Part shown: one piece after another, positions 37,252 to 46,033 of the stretch | How the letters are laid out: each line of letters opens with the position of its first letter | Position numbering within the stretch: the stretch's first letter is position 1 | Assembly (NCBI RefSeq): GCF_015732185.1 | Contig: NZ_WIQM01000008.1 | Span: 434,001-498,000, forward strand | Origin: Pectinatus haikarae | GTDB lineage: Bacteria; Bacillota; Negativicutes; Selenomonadales; Selenomonadaceae | DNA: 64,000 nucleotides | Reading direction: 5' to 3' | Position numbers and translations under genes: made by a program | The notes under the pieces: generated by a model | Told to the model about the DNA's origin: nothing | What the model saw: the letters and a program-made list of their open reading frames with translations, nothing else | The model's database searches: none

Positions 37252-39141
37252 TCAGCTGTTTTCAGCTATTTCTTCCAGATATGCCCAACGGGCAAGCAAT
37301 TTATCCAATTTATCTTTCAAGCCGTCCAACTGTATATTCAGTTCTCTTATTTGCGCATAATCAGCCGCATTTGCCTGCATTTGTTTTTCTACAGCCTTTA
37401 ATTCGATCTCTGTCTGTGCGATAATATTTTCGATCTGTTCATATTCGCATTTTTCTTTATAAGTGAATTTTTTTTGGACTAAAACGGGCTTCTCTTTCTT
37501 CACGAAGGCAGTTTTGTTTTCCGGTTCAAGTTTCATTTCTTTTTTTTCGTCTTCCTGCAGTTTTATTCTTGAGTAATAAGAATATCCGCCTGCATATTGC
37601 CGTAAAGAACCATCTTCTTCATATGCGAAAACTTTATCAGCAAGTCGGTCAACAAAAAAACGGTCATGGGAGACGAAAATTATCGCTCCATTGAATTTAT
37701 CGATAAATGATTCTAAAATGGCCATAGTCTGCAGATCAAGATCATTTGTCGGCTCATCCAGCAACAGCACATTGGGTGCTGTCATCAATATGCGCAGCAG
37801 ATACAGCCTCCTCTTTTCTCCGCCTGACAGTCGGGCGATAGGCGTCCACTGCAAATTCCCGTCAAATAAGAATAATTCCATAAGCTGAGATGCAGTTATA
37901 CGTGTGTTGTCTATAAGCGTGATATAATTAGCGGCTTGTTTTATATATTCTATGGCACGCAGATCTTCGTCCATTTCAGTATTTTTTTGGGTAAAATAAC
38001 CTATTTTTACAGTTTGTCCGATTTTTATACTGCCGGTTTGAGGAGTGAGTTTTCCGGAAATAAGATTAAGCAGAGTGGATTTGCCGGAACCATTTGGACC
38101 TAAAATTCCGACTCGGTCACTACGCAGTATTGTGTATGAGAAATTCTTCAGTATTATATTGCCATTTCTTTGGTAAGAAATATTGTCTAATTCGATGATT
38201 TTTCTCCCCAGACGGCTGGTTCCCAGAGCAATTTGAACTTTATCGTTCTGAGAAACAGTTTCCTGGGCATTGACTTGTTCAAAATGCTGAAGCCGTGCTT
38301 TTTGCTTGGTCGATCTGGCCTGCGCACCACGGCGTATCCATTTCAATTCATTGCGCAGGAAATTCTGTCTTTTTTGCTCAGAAGCATTTTCCCGTTCTGT
38401 CCGTGCGATTTTTTGTTCCAGAAAATCACTGTAGTTTCCCGTGTAGATATATGCGCTGCCTCTGTCAAGCTCCAGTATCTTAGAAACAGACGAATCAAGA
38501 AAATAACGATCATGAGTAATCAATATAACTGCACATTTCAGCCCCGATAAATAGGTTTCAAGCCATTCGATAGTTTCCATGTCGAGATGATTGGTAGGTT
38601 CGTCTAATAACAGCAGATCACATGGCTGTATTAACGCAGCTGCCAGCGCAAGGCGTTTTTGCTGACCACCCGAAAGTTCACCTGCTTTTTTAGAAAAATC
38701 AGTGATGCCGAGTTTGGTGAGAATGGCTTTGGCATCGCTTTCAAGCTGCCAGCCGTCAAGTTCATCAATCTTTTCTGAGAAACGCACTAATTTTTGCTGC
38801 GTTTCTTCAGATGTGCTTTCCGGGGCGCAAAGAGTCATTTCATATTCACGGAGAGCCTTCATTATATCCTGAGAACCATGAAAAGCTTCCGTAAGAACGG
38901 TGTTTTCCAAATTGAGATTTTTGTCTTGATCTAGATATTCTATACGGATGTTTTTCATGGTGATGAAATTTCCGCTGTCTGTCTGCACAAGTTTGGCAAT
39001 AGTACGCATGAGCGTGGATTTCCCTGTTCCGTTTATTCCTACTATGCCGATTTTGTCTCCCGTGTCCACAGAGAAACTGACATTTTCAAATAATATTTTT
39101 TCTCCGTAGCTTTTTGCCAAATTTTCCGCTGTTAAAATCAT
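37252..39141 (-). CDS. ABC-F family ATPase (Uup/YdiF-like)
   Basis: 629 residues with two ABC domains and no membrane segment. Walker A GINGTGKSTL and GPNGSGKSTL; signatures LSGGQQKRLALA and LSGGEKRRLYLL; Walker B LLLDEPTNHLD and LLLDEPTNDLD; a charged inter-domain linker (about 245-300, ARTERENASEQKRQNFL) and a C-terminal coiled coil (about 560-625) rich in Lys/Glu. ABC-F proteins act on ribosomes in translation or antibiotic protection. The C-terminal coiled coil points to the Uup/YdiF groups. Confidence 0.9.
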   Translation of the reverse strand: MILTAENLAKSYGEKILFENVSFSVDTGDKIGIVGINGTGKSTLMRTIAKLVQTDSGNFITMKNIRIEYLDQDKNLNLENTVLTEAFHGSQDIMKALREYEMTLCAPESTSEETQQKLVRFSEKIDELDGWQLESDAKAILTKLGITDFSKKAGELSGGQQKRLALAAALIQPCDLLLLDEPTNHLDMETIEWLETYLSGLKCAVILITHDRYFLDSSVSKILELDRGSAYIYTGNYSDFLEQKIARTERENASEQKRQNFLRNELKWIRRGAQARSTKQKARLQHFEQVNAQETVSQNDKVQIALGTSRLGRKIIELDNISYQRNGNIILKNFSYTILRSDRVGILGPNGSGKSTLLNLISGKLTPQTGSIKIGQTVKIGYFTQKNTEMDEDLRAIEYIKQAANYITLIDNTRITASQLMELFLFDGNLQWTPIARLSGGEKRRLYLLRILMTAPNVLLLDEPTNDLDLQTMAILESFIDKFNGAIIFVSHDRFFVDRLADKVFAYEEDGSLRQYAGGYSYYSRIKLQEDEKKEMKLEPENKTAFVKKEKPVLVQKKFTYKEKCEYEQIENIIAQTEIELKAVEKQMQANAADYAQIRELNIQLDGLKDKLDKLLARWAYLEEIAENS

Positions 39142-39260
39142 AATTAATCATCCTGCTATCTTTTTTCTTAATTATAGCATATTTCTTTTCGGTTCATGAC
39201 ATGAGAAGTGGGCACCGGGATGTTATGGGGATATATCGTTTATTTAACAACAAAAGCAAT

Positions 39261-39295
39261 AAAAAAAACCGTCAGAAAAATATCGCTGACGGTTT
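39261..39295 (-). terminator. Second terminator downstream of tRNA-Val
   Basis: AAACCGTCAG (39266-39275) pairs with CTGACGGTTT (39286-39295), followed by a T-run on the minus strand. Confidence 0.65.
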
Positions 39296-39321
39296 GCTGC
39301 TTCATGATCATCCGGCTGAAC

Positions 39322-39348
39322 AAAAAAAGACTCCGCAGGAGCGAAGTC
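39322..39348 (-). terminator. Terminator of tRNA-Val
   Basis: GACTCCGC/GCGAAGTC stem (39329-39348, one mismatch) followed by seven T on the minus strand, 10 bases after the tRNA 3' end. Confidence 0.75.
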
Positions 39349-39357
39349 ATGAATTAC

Positions 39358-39434
39358 TGGTGGGGTTAACAGAATTCGAATCTGTGACCTTTACGATGTC
39401 AACGTAACACTCTAACCAACTGAGCTATAACCCC
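39358..39434 (-). tRNA. tRNA-Val (anticodon GAC)
   Basis: 77 bases including encoded CCA. Acceptor arms GGGGTTA and TAACCCC pair; D-arm AGCTCAGTTGGTTAGAGT; anticodon stem TTACG/CGTAA enclosing TTGACAT (anticodon GAC); T-arm ACAGATTCGAATTCTGT. Reads GUC/GUU valine codons. Confidence 0.95.
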
Positions 39435-39455
39435 GTTAATAATTGTTGCCTTAAT

Positions 39456-39484
39456 AATATATTATAAATTTGTTTGTTTGTCAA
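39456..39484 (-). promoter_or_regulatory. tRNA-Val promoter
   Basis: On the minus strand TTGACA (39479-39484), 17-base spacer, TATATT (39456-39461), about 22 bases before the tRNA 5' end. Confidence 0.65.
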
Positions 39485-39507
39485 TCTTTTGTTTTGTCAG
39501 CATATCT

Positions 39508-39558
39508 GCTACAATTTGAGCAGTACAAATCAGATTTTTGTACTGCTCAAATTGTAGC
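39508..39558. repeat. Perfect 22-bp hairpin upstream of alr
   Basis: Bases 39508-39529 are the exact reverse complement of 39537-39558, with a 7-base loop (TCAGATT). No T-run follows on either strand. It ends 29 bases before the alr GTG start, so it is probably in or next to the alr leader. Confidence 0.8.
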
Positions 39559-39587
39559 TTGAAAATATAAATGAAGAAGGGATCCTT

Positions 39588-40757
39588 GTGGATATCACTA
39601 AAATACGTCCGGCATGGGTGGAGGTAGATCTTGATATACTTGCGAACAACATGCGGGAAATCCGCCGTCTGACAGATAAGAATGCGGAAATAACCGCCGT
39701 TATTAAAGCCAATGCTTACGGACATGGTTCTTGTGCGGTAGCAGAGCTGCTGCTGCAAAACGGTGCTGATCGTTTTGCTGTAGCGGAACTCGATGAAGCA
39801 ATCGAGCTGCGTCGTGCCGATATTACTGCACCTATTCTCGTATTGGGGCCGCTGTTTGCCGAACAGGCCCGCCCCGCTGTCCTTTATGGGATAGATGTAC
39901 CTATATTTGATTATAATACAGCGAAAGCCTTTTCCGATGAGGCGGTACGGCAGCGGCGTGATGTGCGTTTACATATAAAAATAGACAGCGGAATGGGGCG
40001 GATAGGTTATCGTCCTGCCGAGGAGAGCATTGCCGAAATAAAAAAAATCAGTAAACTGCCTAATGTTGTCATGGAAGGTATTTTTACTCATTTTGCTACG
40101 GCCGACTGTACTGATAAAAGTTTCGCGAGAGAACAATATAAGCGTTTCAGTTATGTATGCGCGCGGCTTGAAGAGGAAAAGGTAACTGTCCGCACACATC
40201 ATTGTGCCAACAGCGCCGCAATTTTGGATCTGCCTGAATACCATTGGGATATGGTCCGGGCCGGTGTAATTCTTTATGGACTGGCTCCATCAGGCGAAGT
40301 GGATATTGCAGGGACGGCGCTGAAACCGGCAATGGCTTTTAAGTGCAGGATAACGCACATAAAAAAACTGCAAAAAGGTGATAGTGTAAGTTATGGACGT
40401 AAATTTATAGCTGACAGGGAATGCACTATTGCCACCTTGCCTGTGGGCTATGCCGACGGATATACACGTATGCTTTCCGGTAAAGCACAGGTGCTGATAG
40501 GGGGGCAGCGGGCAAGCGTAGTGGGGAACATATGCATGGATCAGTGCATGGTTGATATCAGCCAAATCCAAAATGTGAAAAAAGGCGATGAAGCGGTGCT
40601 TTTCGGTTCACAGGGAAGCAGTGCCATTTCCGCTGATGAACTTGCCCGGAAACTGGGTACCATCAACTATGAAATAGTATGCATGATGGCCCGCCGCCTG
40701 CCGCGTGTGTATGTTCAAAACGGCATAGCTTCTTTCTACAGAAACTATTTATATTGA
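39588..40757 (+). CDS. alr: Alanine racemase
   Basis: 389-residue PLP enzyme that makes D-alanine for peptidoglycan. PLP lysine K40 in VIKANAYGHG; the second catalytic base Tyr lies in GDSVSYGRKF; the C-terminal block LPVGYADGYTRMLSGKA and GNICMDQCMVDI is typical. Start is GTG 39588 after AAGAAGGGA. It is divergent from tRNA-Val; single gene. Confidence 0.95.
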   Translation: MDITKIRPAWVEVDLDILANNMREIRRLTDKNAEITAVIKANAYGHGSCAVAELLLQNGADRFAVAELDEAIELRRADITAPILVLGPLFAEQARPAVLYGIDVPIFDYNTAKAFSDEAVRQRRDVRLHIKIDSGMGRIGYRPAEESIAEIKKISKLPNVVMEGIFTHFATADCTDKSFAREQYKRFSYVCARLEEEKVTVRTHHCANSAAILDLPEYHWDMVRAGVILYGLAPSGEVDIAGTALKPAMAFKCRITHIKKLQKGDSVSYGRKFIADRECTIATLPVGYADGYTRMLSGKAQVLIGGQRASVVGNICMDQCMVDISQIQNVKKGDEAVLFGSQGSSAISADELARKLGTINYEIVCMMARRLPRVYVQNGIASFYRNYLY

Positions 40758-41073
40758 AAGAAAATAAAATTATTCTGCTTAGATCTTTTTTCTTCTTTTG
40801 TACAGCTAATTGATTTTCTCTTTATTCTCGGATAAGTGTTTTATATAAAAACAGGACCGGCAGAAGGGAAACATATGCTTTTACAGGCTGAAAGCTTTCA
40901 GAAATGATACATATGATAGTGCCGCTTATGTATTACTTTTACTAATGCAATACTTTTATGTATGAAAAGTCAGTATAAATTTCTCTCCTTGACAAAAAAA
41001 ACAAAGCTTTATATCATGTATTATAGCTTTTGTTCTTTAATGAAATAATAATGTGTTTTATATAGGAGGAATA
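40758..41073 (+). promoter_or_regulatory. Gene-free region with the tonB promoter
   Basis: No coding signal is seen. Near its end, TTGACA (40989-40994), a 17-base spacer and TATCAT (41012-41017) form a good promoter for tonB-exbB-exbD. No clear Fur box was found by eye. Confidence 0.6.
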
Positions 41074-41844
41074 ATGTTACTGTCATCATCCTATCGCAGG
41101 ACCGGATGGTTTCTTTCCATGCTTCTTCATTTTATCTTGTTTTTGCTTTTGATCTTTACTGGATTTTTCTCCCGCGTCTATGATCCACAGCAAAATGATA
41201 TTGCCAACGTTGTTTATGTTGCTGACAGCAACAGCGGTTCAGAAGGGGAGTCAGGGAGCGCTTCGGACCAAACGGCACCGGCGGTGAGTGATATTGTACT
41301 CACCGGTGAGGACAGTGAACGCTTGAATTACAAAACATCGCCGTTGCAGAATGGCAGCTTCAAGTATGATACTGCCGAGTATAAAGAGAAAGGTTCAAGT
41401 CAGGCTGCACCGAAAGGGCAGTCGGGAAGCGGTACTGACGATAGTAATAGATCATCAGGCTCTGCTGTCACAAAAAATGGTGGCAGCGGCGGTGTGGGCG
41501 GCAGTAGCGGCAATAACGCTGGAAGCACATCTGACAGCGCAGATGAAGATGCTGATGCGCTTGTTGCCGTTATACCGCCGTCTGCGTTAAATGCTCCTTA
41601 TCCGTCGTATCCGGGCAGCATGAGATCATCCGGTGCAGAAGGATCTGTCAGAGTGCTTTTTTCGATAGATGCCGGAGGCAATATTGAAGATGTGTCTGTA
41701 GATGCGTCTTCAGGACAGGCTGCTTTTGATCAGGCGGCGTTGTCCGCAGCGCGTCAGTGGACCTTTTCTCCGGCCCGCAATGCCCACGGGAGGGCGGTAC
41801 GCTGTACCATCAAACAAAATTTTCATTTCAATCTTTATGATTAA
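41074..41844 (+). CDS. tonB: TonB family energy transducer
   Basis: 256 residues: N-terminal membrane anchor (about 13-32, FLSMLLHFILFLLLIF), a Ser/Gly-rich flexible region (about 50-165) in place of the usual Pro-rich spacer, and a C-terminal TonB domain (about 175-255, PPYPSYPGSMRSSGAEGSVRV in part: YPGSMRSSGAEGSVRV, ARQWTFSPARNA). It links ExbB/ExbD to outer-membrane receptors, supporting a diderm host. ATG 41074 after GGAGGA is preferred to GTG 41053. Confidence 0.88.
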   Translation: MLLSSSYRRTGWFLSMLLHFILFLLLIFTGFFSRVYDPQQNDIANVVYVADSNSGSEGESGSASDQTAPAVSDIVLTGEDSERLNYKTSPLQNGSFKYDTAEYKEKGSSQAAPKGQSGSGTDDSNRSSGSAVTKNGGSGGVGGSSGNNAGSTSDSADEDADALVAVIPPSALNAPYPSYPGSMRSSGAEGSVRVLFSIDAGGNIEDVSVDASSGQAAFDQAALSAARQWTFSPARNAHGRAVRCTIKQNFHFNLYD

Positions 41845-41886
41845 TAAAACCCAGTGTTCATCTGGCAGTAATTAGGAGGAGCTTCT

Positions 41887-42516
41887 ATGGATTTCGTCGC
41901 ACAAGGTCTGGAGTATTTTCATAAGGGCGGTTTTGTAATGTATATTTTGCTCTTATGCTCTGTTTTTGTTGTTTCTATAGGTATAGAACGTGCTCTTTAT
42001 TTCTCTAAGGCAGATTCGGGGCGTAAATTTACCGAAAAATTTTATCATCTTATGTCCAACGGAAAAACAGACGAAGCAAAAACTCTTACCGCTCAGACTA
42101 AAGGAGATCTTGCACTGCTGTTGCATCTTGGTATGGATAAAATGCGTAAAGGCATAAGTCCTGTGCACTTTTTTGAAATACAATCCGGCATTGCATTATC
42201 TAAATTGCGCGCCCGTCTTTATTATCTCAGCGTGATTGTAACGATGGCACCACTACTCGGTCTTTTGGGCACGATCAGCGGCATGATATCCTCTTTCAGT
42301 GTCTTTAATCTGCAGGAAGGCCAGGCCAGCACGATAACAGGCGGTGTGGGAGAAGCTCTTATTGCCACTGCCATGGGATTATGCGTTGCGATCGCGGCAC
42401 TTGCCATACACGCTTATTTTATGCAGCGAATAGATAATATAGTGACTGATATGGAGCAGACTTTTTCCCTGATAGAAAGCAGCGACAGCAGAGGTGATAC
42501 TAATGCGTCTGCGTGA
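41887..42516 (+). CDS. exbB: ExbB/TolQ-type proton channel subunit
   Basis: 209 residues with three hydrophobic segments (about 17-35, 114-135, 158-178). The MotA/TolQ/ExbB signature is seen in MAPLLGLLGTISGMISSFS and GVGEALIATAMGLCVAIAAL. With ExbD it uses the proton gradient to energise TonB. Follows tonB by 42 bases, preceded by AGGAGG. Confidence 0.93.
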   Translation: MDFVAQGLEYFHKGGFVMYILLLCSVFVVSIGIERALYFSKADSGRKFTEKFYHLMSNGKTDEAKTLTAQTKGDLALLLHLGMDKMRKGISPVHFFEIQSGIALSKLRARLYYLSVIVTMAPLLGLLGTISGMISSFSVFNLQEGQASTITGGVGEALIATAMGLCVAIAALAIHAYFMQRIDNIVTDMEQTFSLIESSDSRGDTNASA

Positions 42517-42910
42517 CCGCCGTTCTTTTCAAAAACCGGAAGTAATGATTATTCCGATGATAGATATCATGTTTTTTCTCCTTGTATTTTTTATGCTCAG
42601 CACCTTATATATGGTAAACATTAAAACAATTCCCGTAAATATGCCTAAAACACAAAATGCCCAAATGCAGGCACGGGTTAATTATCTGGTATCCATGCGC
42701 AGAGATGGTACCTTGTATCTGGAAGATAAGGCGATTGACGAAGGGACACTGCTGACTCAGGCACAGGCAGAAAACAAAAGAAATCCAAATTTTGCAGTCG
42801 TTATACGTGCTGATAAAGATATCGACTATGCGCAGCTGATGTCATTTCTGGATAAACTGAAGGGTGCGGGGATAACACGGTTCGGCCTTGCTTCTGATGA
42901 TAAAAAATAA
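42503..42910 (+). CDS. exbD: ExbD/TolR-type subunit
   Basis: 135 residues: single N-terminal TM (about 15-38) with the functional Asp in IPMIDIMFFLLVFFML, then a periplasmic domain ending in DYAQLMSFLDKLKGAGITRFGLAS. ATG 42503 has GAGGTG at good spacing; GTG 42494 is less likely. Overlaps exbB by 14 bases. The operon contains no receptor gene. Confidence 0.92.
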   Translation: MRLRDRRSFQKPEVMIIPMIDIMFFLLVFFMLSTLYMVNIKTIPVNMPKTQNAQMQARVNYLVSMRRDGTLYLEDKAIDEGTLLTQAQAENKRNPNFAVVIRADKDIDYAQLMSFLDKLKGAGITRFGLASDDKK

Positions 42911-42950
42911 TAACTGCGAAAAGGACCTGCCGCTGACGGTAGATTCCGGC
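42910..42950 (+). repeat. Left copy of a 23-bp inverted repeat (hairpin-like)
   Basis: Bases 42910-42932 are the exact reverse complement of 46051-46073. The following bases complete an imperfect hairpin (CGG.AG.TTCC). It starts at the last base of exbD. Confidence 0.8.
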
Positions 42951-42957
42951 TCGAAGA

Positions 42958-42992
42958 CAAAAGCACCTGTATCTATGTAGCAGGTGCTTTTG
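42958..42992 (+). terminator. Terminator of tonB-exbB-exbD
   Basis: AAAAGCACCTG and CAGGTGCTTTT form a perfect 11-bp stem with a short loop, ending in T residues on the plus strand. Confidence 0.8.
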
Positions 42993-43060
42993 CTATAATT
43001 ATCCAGAAAAATTTTTCCCATCAAAAACAATAATGGCATTTTCCTCATAACAAGTCTTTT

Positions 43061-43356
43061 TATTTGATATTGTTAGAAACAACGATCTTCATAGCCTTGA
43101 CTAATTGCCTCGCGCTCCGATAACCCGGGTTACGCTACTGTCAGCTCGAAAATCTTAAAAATATCGATTTCTAAAATCCCCTTAAAATATAAGTTTCCTC
43201 CGGTGACTGTGCCGTTGATCCCAGCGGTCGATACACCGGTTTACCAGTAATAAGGTGGTATTGTTCTATGCAATCGCCACAAGCATAGATATCAGGCATA
43301 TTCGTTTGCATCTGCGGATTACTCGAATTTAAACTCAAGGTTACTTGAATTGGCAT
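43061..43356 (-). pseudogene. Decayed FAD/NAD(P) disulfide oxidoreductase (CoA-disulfide reductase-like)
   Basis: An intact ribosome site (AGGAGGTG) and ATG at 43356 lead into a 61-residue frame that jumps to a C-terminal segment (MQTNMPDIYACGDCIEQYHL, then ITGKPVYRPLGSTA), so about 270 codons are missing inside. After GSTA the frame shifts; VTGGNLYFKGIL, KIFELTVA, GLSEREAIS and VVSNNIK can be read in other frames with stops between. Such oxidoreductase genes often follow arsA in Firmicute ars clusters. Clearly non-functional. Confidence 0.85.
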
Positions 43357-43379
43357 TGCTTTTCACCTCCTGACTTAAA

Positions 43380-45125
43380 TCATTTGCGGATATTTTCAAT
43401 TGATGCCTCTTGCAGCCAGGGAATCGCAACAAGATTGCCACTGCTGATTTCACTTACTTTCTCCAGCCACTGTTTTTCCGTATTGGCACGTGCCATCAGC
43501 ATCGGATTCTCCGTTTTTGTCATAGAAAGACATTGATTGACCACCCACCATTTGTTTTGGATGCCCGCTCGCAATAAATCATCACGCAATCTTGCCGCTT
43601 CAAAGACCGGCGTTGCCTCCGGCAGTGTAACAATAATGACTTCCGTCTGCTGTGCATCACGAAGTCTCGGTAAAAGACGCTGGACAGAAATCGGCGTTTC
43701 ACCTTTTGTTCTCTGTACTTCCCTATGATAGCTCTGCGTTGAATCTAATAATAAAAGCGTGTGGCCCGTGGGAGCGGTATCAATTACCACGACTTCATTT
43801 TCTGCTTTATCGACAATCTCTGCAAACGCTCTAAATATCGCAATTTCCTGCGTACAGGGTGATCTTAAATCCTCTTCAATATAAGCGATATCCTCATCCG
43901 TCATGGTTTCGCGCGCTTTACGCAATACTTCATCTTGGTAGTTCTGTAGTTCCTGCGCCTCATCAATGTGGCTGAGTGTGATATTTTCTTTTCCCGCAAT
44001 GATATAGCGTAGATGATCAGCTGGATCGGTTGAGGTTAAATGTACCTTTGCCCCTTTTTCGGCAAGAGCTAAAGCAAGCACGGCAGCCATCGCTGTTTTG
44101 CCAACGCCTCCCTTGCCCATCGTGAAGATAACTTTTTTCCCCGTTCTGTGCAAATCTTCAATTAACGTATCTATGGAAAGATACTCTTCTGCTTTTATCT
44201 TTGAGGCAATCTTTTCATATGCATCACTCTGAAAAAAGGCCCGAATCTTATCCAGCCCTAAAATATTATAGGAGCGCAGCGGCAGAGAAAAGGTTCTAAG
44301 TTGTTTCAGACCATGCGGTATATTTTCCATGGCTGCACGCTGTTTATTCAGGATTTTTTGCGAAACATCGTCCGAAGCTTCCCCTAAGACACCATTGATA
44401 AGTAAAAGCTGATTGCATATTCCCAGTTCACGCAATTCAATACTGGAACGCTCTGCTTCCAGAAGTGGTGTTTTTTCTGGCCGTGAAACTAAAAGCAGCG
44501 TTGTTTTCGTTGAATCGGACAAATTGCTGACTGCATCCTTATACATGCCTTTTTTCTCTTCAAGACCTGCCAATTGCCCTAAACAAGAAGCCCCGTGTGT
44601 ACTTTCACTGATAAAATCACTCCAGGCCGAAGGAAGTTGCAGCATGCGCAGCGTATGCCCGGTCGGTGCTGTATCAAAGATGATATGATCATACTGACTG
44701 GCAGCTGCCTTATCCGTGATGAAATGTGAAAATTGGTCAAATGCAGCAATCTCGACGGTACAGGACCCGGAAAGCTGTTCCTCCATATTAATAAGAACGC
44801 TTTCCGGCAATTTTCCCCGATAAGGCCCAATGACTGACTCCCTGTATGCTCTTGCTGCTTCCTCTGGATTCAGATTGGCAACAAGAAGTTCCGGAACACC
44901 GTCAATCGCAACGCCCTTGCCGTCAAGCTCGGTATGAAAAACATCCTGCAGATTGGATGCCGGATCGGTACTGACCAAAAGAACCTTTTTGCCCTGATCC
45001 GCTAAATTCACAGCAACAGCACAGGCCGTAGAGGTTTTTCCGACACCACCTTTACCGGTGAAAAACAAATACTTCGTGAGATTTATTTTGTCTAATGCAA
45101 ATGGTTCGTATATAAGATTTATCAT
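43380..45125 (-). CDS. arsA: Arsenite-stimulated ATPase ArsA
   Basis: 581 residues, two homologous halves. Walker A GKGGVGKTS and GKGGVGKTA; DTAPTGHTLRML and DTAPTGHTLLLL signal regions in each half. Metal-binding cysteines equivalent to E. coli C113, C172 and C422 are seen in GSCTVEIA, HGASCLGQ and RSPCTQEIA. It normally drives the ArsB or Acr3 pump. ATG 45125 lies 1 base after the arsD stop; the longer frame to 45188 overlaps arsD. No pump gene is in the window. Confidence 0.93.
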   Translation of the reverse strand: MINLIYEPFALDKINLTKYLFFTGKGGVGKTSTACAVAVNLADQGKKVLLVSTDPASNLQDVFHTELDGKGVAIDGVPELLVANLNPEEAARAYRESVIGPYRGKLPESVLINMEEQLSGSCTVEIAAFDQFSHFITDKAAASQYDHIIFDTAPTGHTLRMLQLPSAWSDFISESTHGASCLGQLAGLEEKKGMYKDAVSNLSDSTKTTLLLVSRPEKTPLLEAERSSIELRELGICNQLLLINGVLGEASDDVSQKILNKQRAAMENIPHGLKQLRTFSLPLRSYNILGLDKIRAFFQSDAYEKIASKIKAEEYLSIDTLIEDLHRTGKKVIFTMGKGGVGKTAMAAVLALALAEKGAKVHLTSTDPADHLRYIIAGKENITLSHIDEAQELQNYQDEVLRKARETMTDEDIAYIEEDLRSPCTQEIAIFRAFAEIVDKAENEVVVIDTAPTGHTLLLLDSTQSYHREVQRTKGETPISVQRLLPRLRDAQQTEVIIVTLPEATPVFEAARLRDDLLRAGIQNKWWVVNQCLSMTKTENPMLMARANTEKQWLEKVSEISSGNLVAIPWLQEASIENIRK

Positions 45126-45126
45126 A

Positions 45127-45492
45127 TCAGCAACACCCATCAGAATCACAGCAGCATCCGCCTGTCTTTTCTGGCTGCTTTGTCTCAACTTCTACCCCAA
45201 GCCACGCAGATAATTCCTTATTTGTAGGATATTCCTTCGTTTTAGCAATCTCACCATCAATAAGCGTTACCGGCAAAACGTCGGCTCCTTCTTTTTGAAG
45301 AATGTCATTGATTACCTTGTTGTCAACAAAATCCTGCGGTTCGCCAGACAGACCATGCCTCTTGATAAATATGTCTTTTTCTTTTAATGAATTAATTACC
45401 GTTGCCATCCGCAGAAGCTCCGAATCAATCGACGGACCACATACACCGGTAGAACAACACATCGCCGGATCAAAAATTTCCATTTTTTTCAT
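45127..45492 (-). CDS. arsD: Arsenite metallochaperone ArsD
   Basis: 121 residues. The As(III)-binding Cys12, Cys13 and Cys18 are present in IFDPAMCCSTGVCGPS, and two further vicinal Cys pairs lie at the C-terminus (GGCCCDSDGCC). It delivers arsenite to ArsA and weakly represses the operon. The ATG directly follows the arsR TAA stop. Confidence 0.95.
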   Translation of the reverse strand: MKKMEIFDPAMCCSTGVCGPSIDSELLRMATVINSLKEKDIFIKRHGLSGEPQDFVDNKVINDILQKEGADVLPVTLIDGEIAKTKEYPTNKELSAWLGVEVETKQPEKTGGCCCDSDGCC

Positions 45493-45852
45493 TTAGAATC
45501 TCTCCTCTACATTTTCATCACAATAACTGTTTTTTTGTTCTAGCCATTTATTTAAATTTTCCAAATCGCCCTGATATAATTTCATACCTCTCAAATTGTC
45601 ATAAACCAGACTGTCAATGAAATTCAAATGTTTACCTTTTTGCGTAGTGTAATATGACCATTGTGCTTGCCTTCTATCTTTTACCAGTCCGGCATTTTTC
45701 ATGTAAATCAAATGTCTGGATGCTTTTGCCTGCGTAATCTGTAAAGTTTCCATAACATCGCAAACGCATAATTCCCGCTCATATAATAGATTTAGTATTC
45801 TTAGCCGAGTTTCATCCGACAGCGCTTTTAAAACCTCTACCAGCTTTTCCAT
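45493..45852 (-). CDS. arsR: ArsR-family arsenical repressor
   Basis: 119-residue winged-helix repressor. The metalloid site ELCVCDVM (canonical ELCVCDL) contains the inducing Cys pair, followed by the recognition helix TQAKASRHLIYMKNAGLV. ATG 45852 after AAGGAAG. First gene of arsRDA. A perfect palindrome just upstream is the likely operator. Confidence 0.95.
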   Translation of the reverse strand: MEKLVEVLKALSDETRLRILNLLYERELCVCDVMETLQITQAKASRHLIYMKNAGLVKDRRQAQWSYYTTQKGKHLNFIDSLVYDNLRGMKLYQGDLENLNKWLEQKNSYCDENVEERF

Positions 45853-45868
45853 GTATGCATCTTCCTTT

Positions 45869-45906
45869 CATAATCACATAATCGCTTAAACGATTATGTG
45901 ATTATG
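45869..45906. promoter_or_regulatory. ArsR operator (16-bp perfect inverted repeat)
   Basis: CATAATCACATAATCG (45869-45884) and its exact complement (45891-45906), 6-base spacer, 17 bases upstream of arsR. It is the ATAATC.n.GATTAT type of ArsR/SmtB operators. Confidence 0.85.
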
Positions 45907-45976
45907 TTACCATTATTAATGTAAAAATACAAGCTGAACAACTAATTTATTTTCCGTTTACAAAACATGTATCAAA

Positions 45977-46019
45977 AAATCCACCCCCATATGATTTCAA
46001 CATACGGGGGTGGATTTAG
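45977..46019 (-). terminator. Terminator downstream of leuB
   Basis: AAATCCACCCCC pairs with GGGGGTGGATTT (one base offset in the loop side), followed by TTTTTT on the minus strand. It separates leuCDB from arsR. Confidence 0.75.
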
Positions 46020-46033
46020 GAATTGTCTACACT

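Noticed and set aside
40758-41073. Fur box before tonB
   Set aside because: No GATAATGATAATCATTATC-like inverted repeat is visible.
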